Origin: JACKIC01 sp964543795
Lineage (GTDB): Bacteria; Planctomycetota; UBA1135; UBA2386
Assembly (NCBI GenBank): GCA_964543795.1
Contig: CAZIZN010000010.1
Location: 62,001 to 126,000 of the forward strand
DNA: 64,000 nucleotides
Direction of reading: 5' to 3'
Below, piece by piece: positions 62,247 to 64,000 of this stretch (positions within the stretch are counted from its first letter, which is position 1; the number at the start of each line of letters is the position of its first letter). The notes below the pieces were generated by a model. That model saw nothing but the letters and a program-made list of their open reading frames with translations, was not told the origin of the DNA and made no database searches. Made by a program: the position numbers and the translations under genes.

Positions 62247-64000
62247 ATGGCTCTCCGACTCCTGCCCACGCGTGACCGCCTGCTGCGGATCGGGCTGGCT
62301 TCCCTCTCCGCGTTCGTGATGTTCGGCATCACCGGATGCGACGACGACGACGACGACGCCCCGCCGCCGATCGGCATCGCCCCCGACCCGACCCCTGGCC
62401 CCAGCGACGTGCTCCCCGGCGTCGTCGTCACGATCGACGCCCTGCGCGGCGGCAGCGGCCCGAACGGCGCCGTGCGCGTCGGCGACCTGCTGACCGTCGA
62501 CTTCCGGGTCGCGACCAACGCCGGCGAACCGCTCGAGCTGTCGACGATGGCGCGCGGCGCGGCGATGGTCTCGGGCCCGACGTTCAACTACCAGCGCGTG
62601 ATCGAGTCGCAAGGCGACGTGCTCACGGCGGCGGTCAAGACCGCGCTCGGCGCCTACACCTACAAGTTCACCGTACCCGTTCCCGCGACCTACGCAGCGC
62701 CGATCAACGACACGTCGGCCCTCACCGACGGCGAGTTGACCGGGCAGCCGCTGCTCTCCGGCACCTACACGGTCGGCCTCGAACTGCGCAAGGACTACAC
62801 GATCGAAGACGAGGTGGTCCGCGACCCGGGCAACGCCACGTTCGACTTCCTGCTCGGCGACGCGACGGCGATCGAGCGCCGCGAAGTGGTCACGCTGGCG
62901 AACTGCAACCAGTGCCACGTCGAGCTCAAGGCGCACGGCGACAACCGCGACAAGATCACGAACTGCCTGCTCTGCCACACGAGCGGCGCCGAGGACGGCA
63001 ACGTCGCGTCGGCCGCCGGCGGCACTCCGGGCGTCGCGATCGATTTCAAGGTGATGATCCACAAGATCCACGCCGGCACGCACCTGCCCTCGGTCAACGG
63101 CGTGACCACCAACCCGGACGGCTCGCGCAACTATGCCGCCACGCCGCAGCCGTACGTCGTGCAGGGCCGCAACGGTTCGCTGCACGACTACTCGAGCATC
63201 GCCTTCCCGGTGTGGCCCAGCATGCTGACTCCGATGCCCCGCGACGGCGGCTACACCGCGCTCACGTCGACGCAGAAGGCCCAGGACGACATGACGCGCC
63301 GCGCGCCGGTCGACTGCGCCAAGTGCCACGGCGATCCGGACGACAGCGGCCCGCTGCCGGCTCCGGCCCAGGGCGACCTCGCCTACCTGCAGCCCTCGCG
63401 CCAGGCCTGCGGTTCGTGCCACGACGACTGGGTGTTCGACCACCCGTACACCGCGAACGGCTCGACGATGCCGATCCAGCGCGACGACGCCGCGTGCAAG
63501 GACTGCCACCGCGAGAGCGGCACGGCGCTCGACGTGCGCGACGCGCACCTGCACCCGCTGAAGAACCCGGCCCTGGCCCGCGGTCTCAACATCGACGTGA
63601 CGAGCATCTCCGACGTCGGCGACGGCGACGGCACCTTCGATGCCGGTGAGCGCGTCCGCGTCACCATGACGATCAAGGACGACAACGGCACGGACATCCC
63701 CGCTGCGAGCCTCAGCCAGATCAACGCCGTCATCAACGGCCCGACCGAGAACCCGAACGCCGTGCACTACGTGCGCATCCAGCCCGCCGGCATGGGCGCT
63801 GGTCCGATCTACACGTTCAACCTGCCGCAGCCCGTCTACTACGAGCCGATCGGCACCTCCTCGTCCGCCACGAACAACGAAGTGTTCGCCACGGCGCGTG
63901 CCCCGCACTGGAACGTCTCGGGCGCGACAACGACGCTGCTGTTGCGCACGGGCACGAGTGCAGCGACGACGCTCGCGGCCGACGCACCGGCGCTGCAGAA
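62247..64000 (+). CDS. OmcA/MtrC family multiheme lipoprotein cytochrome, 3'-partial
   Basis: The frame is open to the right edge, giving 584 codons of a longer protein. The signal (SAFVMFGITGC) has a lipobox with Cys31, followed directly by six Asp then Ala-Pro3. Residues ~60-210 are a beta domain typical of the family. Haem sites seen so far are CNQCH, CLLCH, CAKCH, CGSCH and CKDCH. The stretch FKVMIHKIHAGTHLPSV is the hallmark of OmcA/MtrC decahaem proteins, and a second beta domain begins near residue 450. These proteins are outer-membrane surface reductases of metals, minerals or electrodes. It lies 175 bp after the 13-heme gene. Confidence 0.9.
   Translation, partial: MALRLLPTRDRLLRIGLASLSAFVMFGITGCDDDDDDAPPPIGIAPDPTPGPSDVLPGVVVTIDALRGGSGPNGAVRVGDLLTVDFRVATNAGEPLELSTMARGAAMVSGPTFNYQRVIESQGDVLTAAVKTALGAYTYKFTVPVPATYAAPINDTSALTDGELTGQPLLSGTYTVGLELRKDYTIEDEVVRDPGNATFDFLLGDATAIERREVVTLANCNQCHVELKAHGDNRDKITNCLLCHTSGAEDGNVASAAGGTPGVAIDFKVMIHKIHAGTHLPSVNGVTTNPDGSRNYAATPQPYVVQGRNGSLHDYSSIAFPVWPSMLTPMPRDGGYTALTSTQKAQDDMTRRAPVDCAKCHGDPDDSGPLPAPAQGDLAYLQPSRQACGSCHDDWVFDHPYTANGSTMPIQRDDAACKDCHRESGTALDVRDAHLHPLKNPALARGLNIDVTSISDVGDGDGTFDAGERVRVTMTIKDDNGTDIPAASLSQINAVINGPTENPNAVHYVRIQPAGMGAGPIYTFNLPQPVYYEPIGTSSSATNNEVFATARAPHWNVSGATTTLLLRTGTSAATTLAADAPALQ

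Overview
The window is a gene-dense, very GC-rich chromosomal segment of a Gram-negative bacterium with an outer membrane: it has lpxA, two outer-membrane beta-barrel proteins plus a likely third, and many lipoproteins. Several traits point to Planctomycetota. These are a Tat-exported Gfo/Idh/MocA oxidoreductase, a Tat-exported sugar-isomerase-like TIM barrel, a secreted LamG protein, a SUMF1-type protein, VIT/VWA proteins and a cytochrome P460. The phylum assignment is an inference from gene content and base composition. No tRNA, rRNA, CRISPR array, transposase or prophage was seen, and no gene-free stretch exceeds 300 bases. One 10-base run of N (54874-54883) marks a scaffold gap inside rarA.

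Layout. 1-7.4 kb: the 3' part of an HhH-GPD DNA glycosylase, a HugZ-like protein, a secreted LamG protein, a secreted hypothetical, a YgiD-type dioxygenase, a D15-type barrel, PhzF and ThpR. Five copies of a ~42-bp palindromic repeat lie between four of these genes. 7.4-15 kb: a divergent PTS enzyme I, then lpxA coupled to two M16-fold proteins that lack the zinc motif, and an outer-membrane protein. 15-26 kb: a NYN-domain protein, speA, glyA, a DUF4349 lipoprotein pair, a thioredoxin-fold protein, a ClpN-PepE fusion and an M28 peptidase. 26-35.5 kb: an 834-aa orphan protein, the Tat oxidoreductase, an Rpn-type nuclease, a SUMF1 protein and the hflK-hflC-chrA operon. 35.5-42.1 kb: an operon of VIT-VWA, VWA-cytochrome P460, response regulator and histidine kinase. 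42-57.7 kb: housekeeping and accessory genes (isomerase-like, salicylyl-CoA hydroxylase/OYE fusion, polyprenyl glycosylphosphotransferase, PepP, REC-CheX, M3 peptidase, radical SAM, DUF72, rarA, TrmH, and a peroxiredoxin with a histone-H1-like tail).

57.8 kb to the right edge: the most striking region. A membrane-anchored NapC/NirT-type multiheme cytochrome, a Pro/Gln-rich outer-membrane barrel, a 13-heme cytochrome and an OmcA/MtrC-family lipoprotein cytochrome (cut by the window edge) follow one another on the plus strand. Together they have every part expected of a porin-cytochrome conduit that carries electrons from quinol across both membranes to the cell surface. The OmcA-like lipoprotein has a run of aspartates directly after its lipidated cysteine. 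A second small lipoprotein (49438-49887) has one just after its cysteine cluster, which suggests a surface-export signal.
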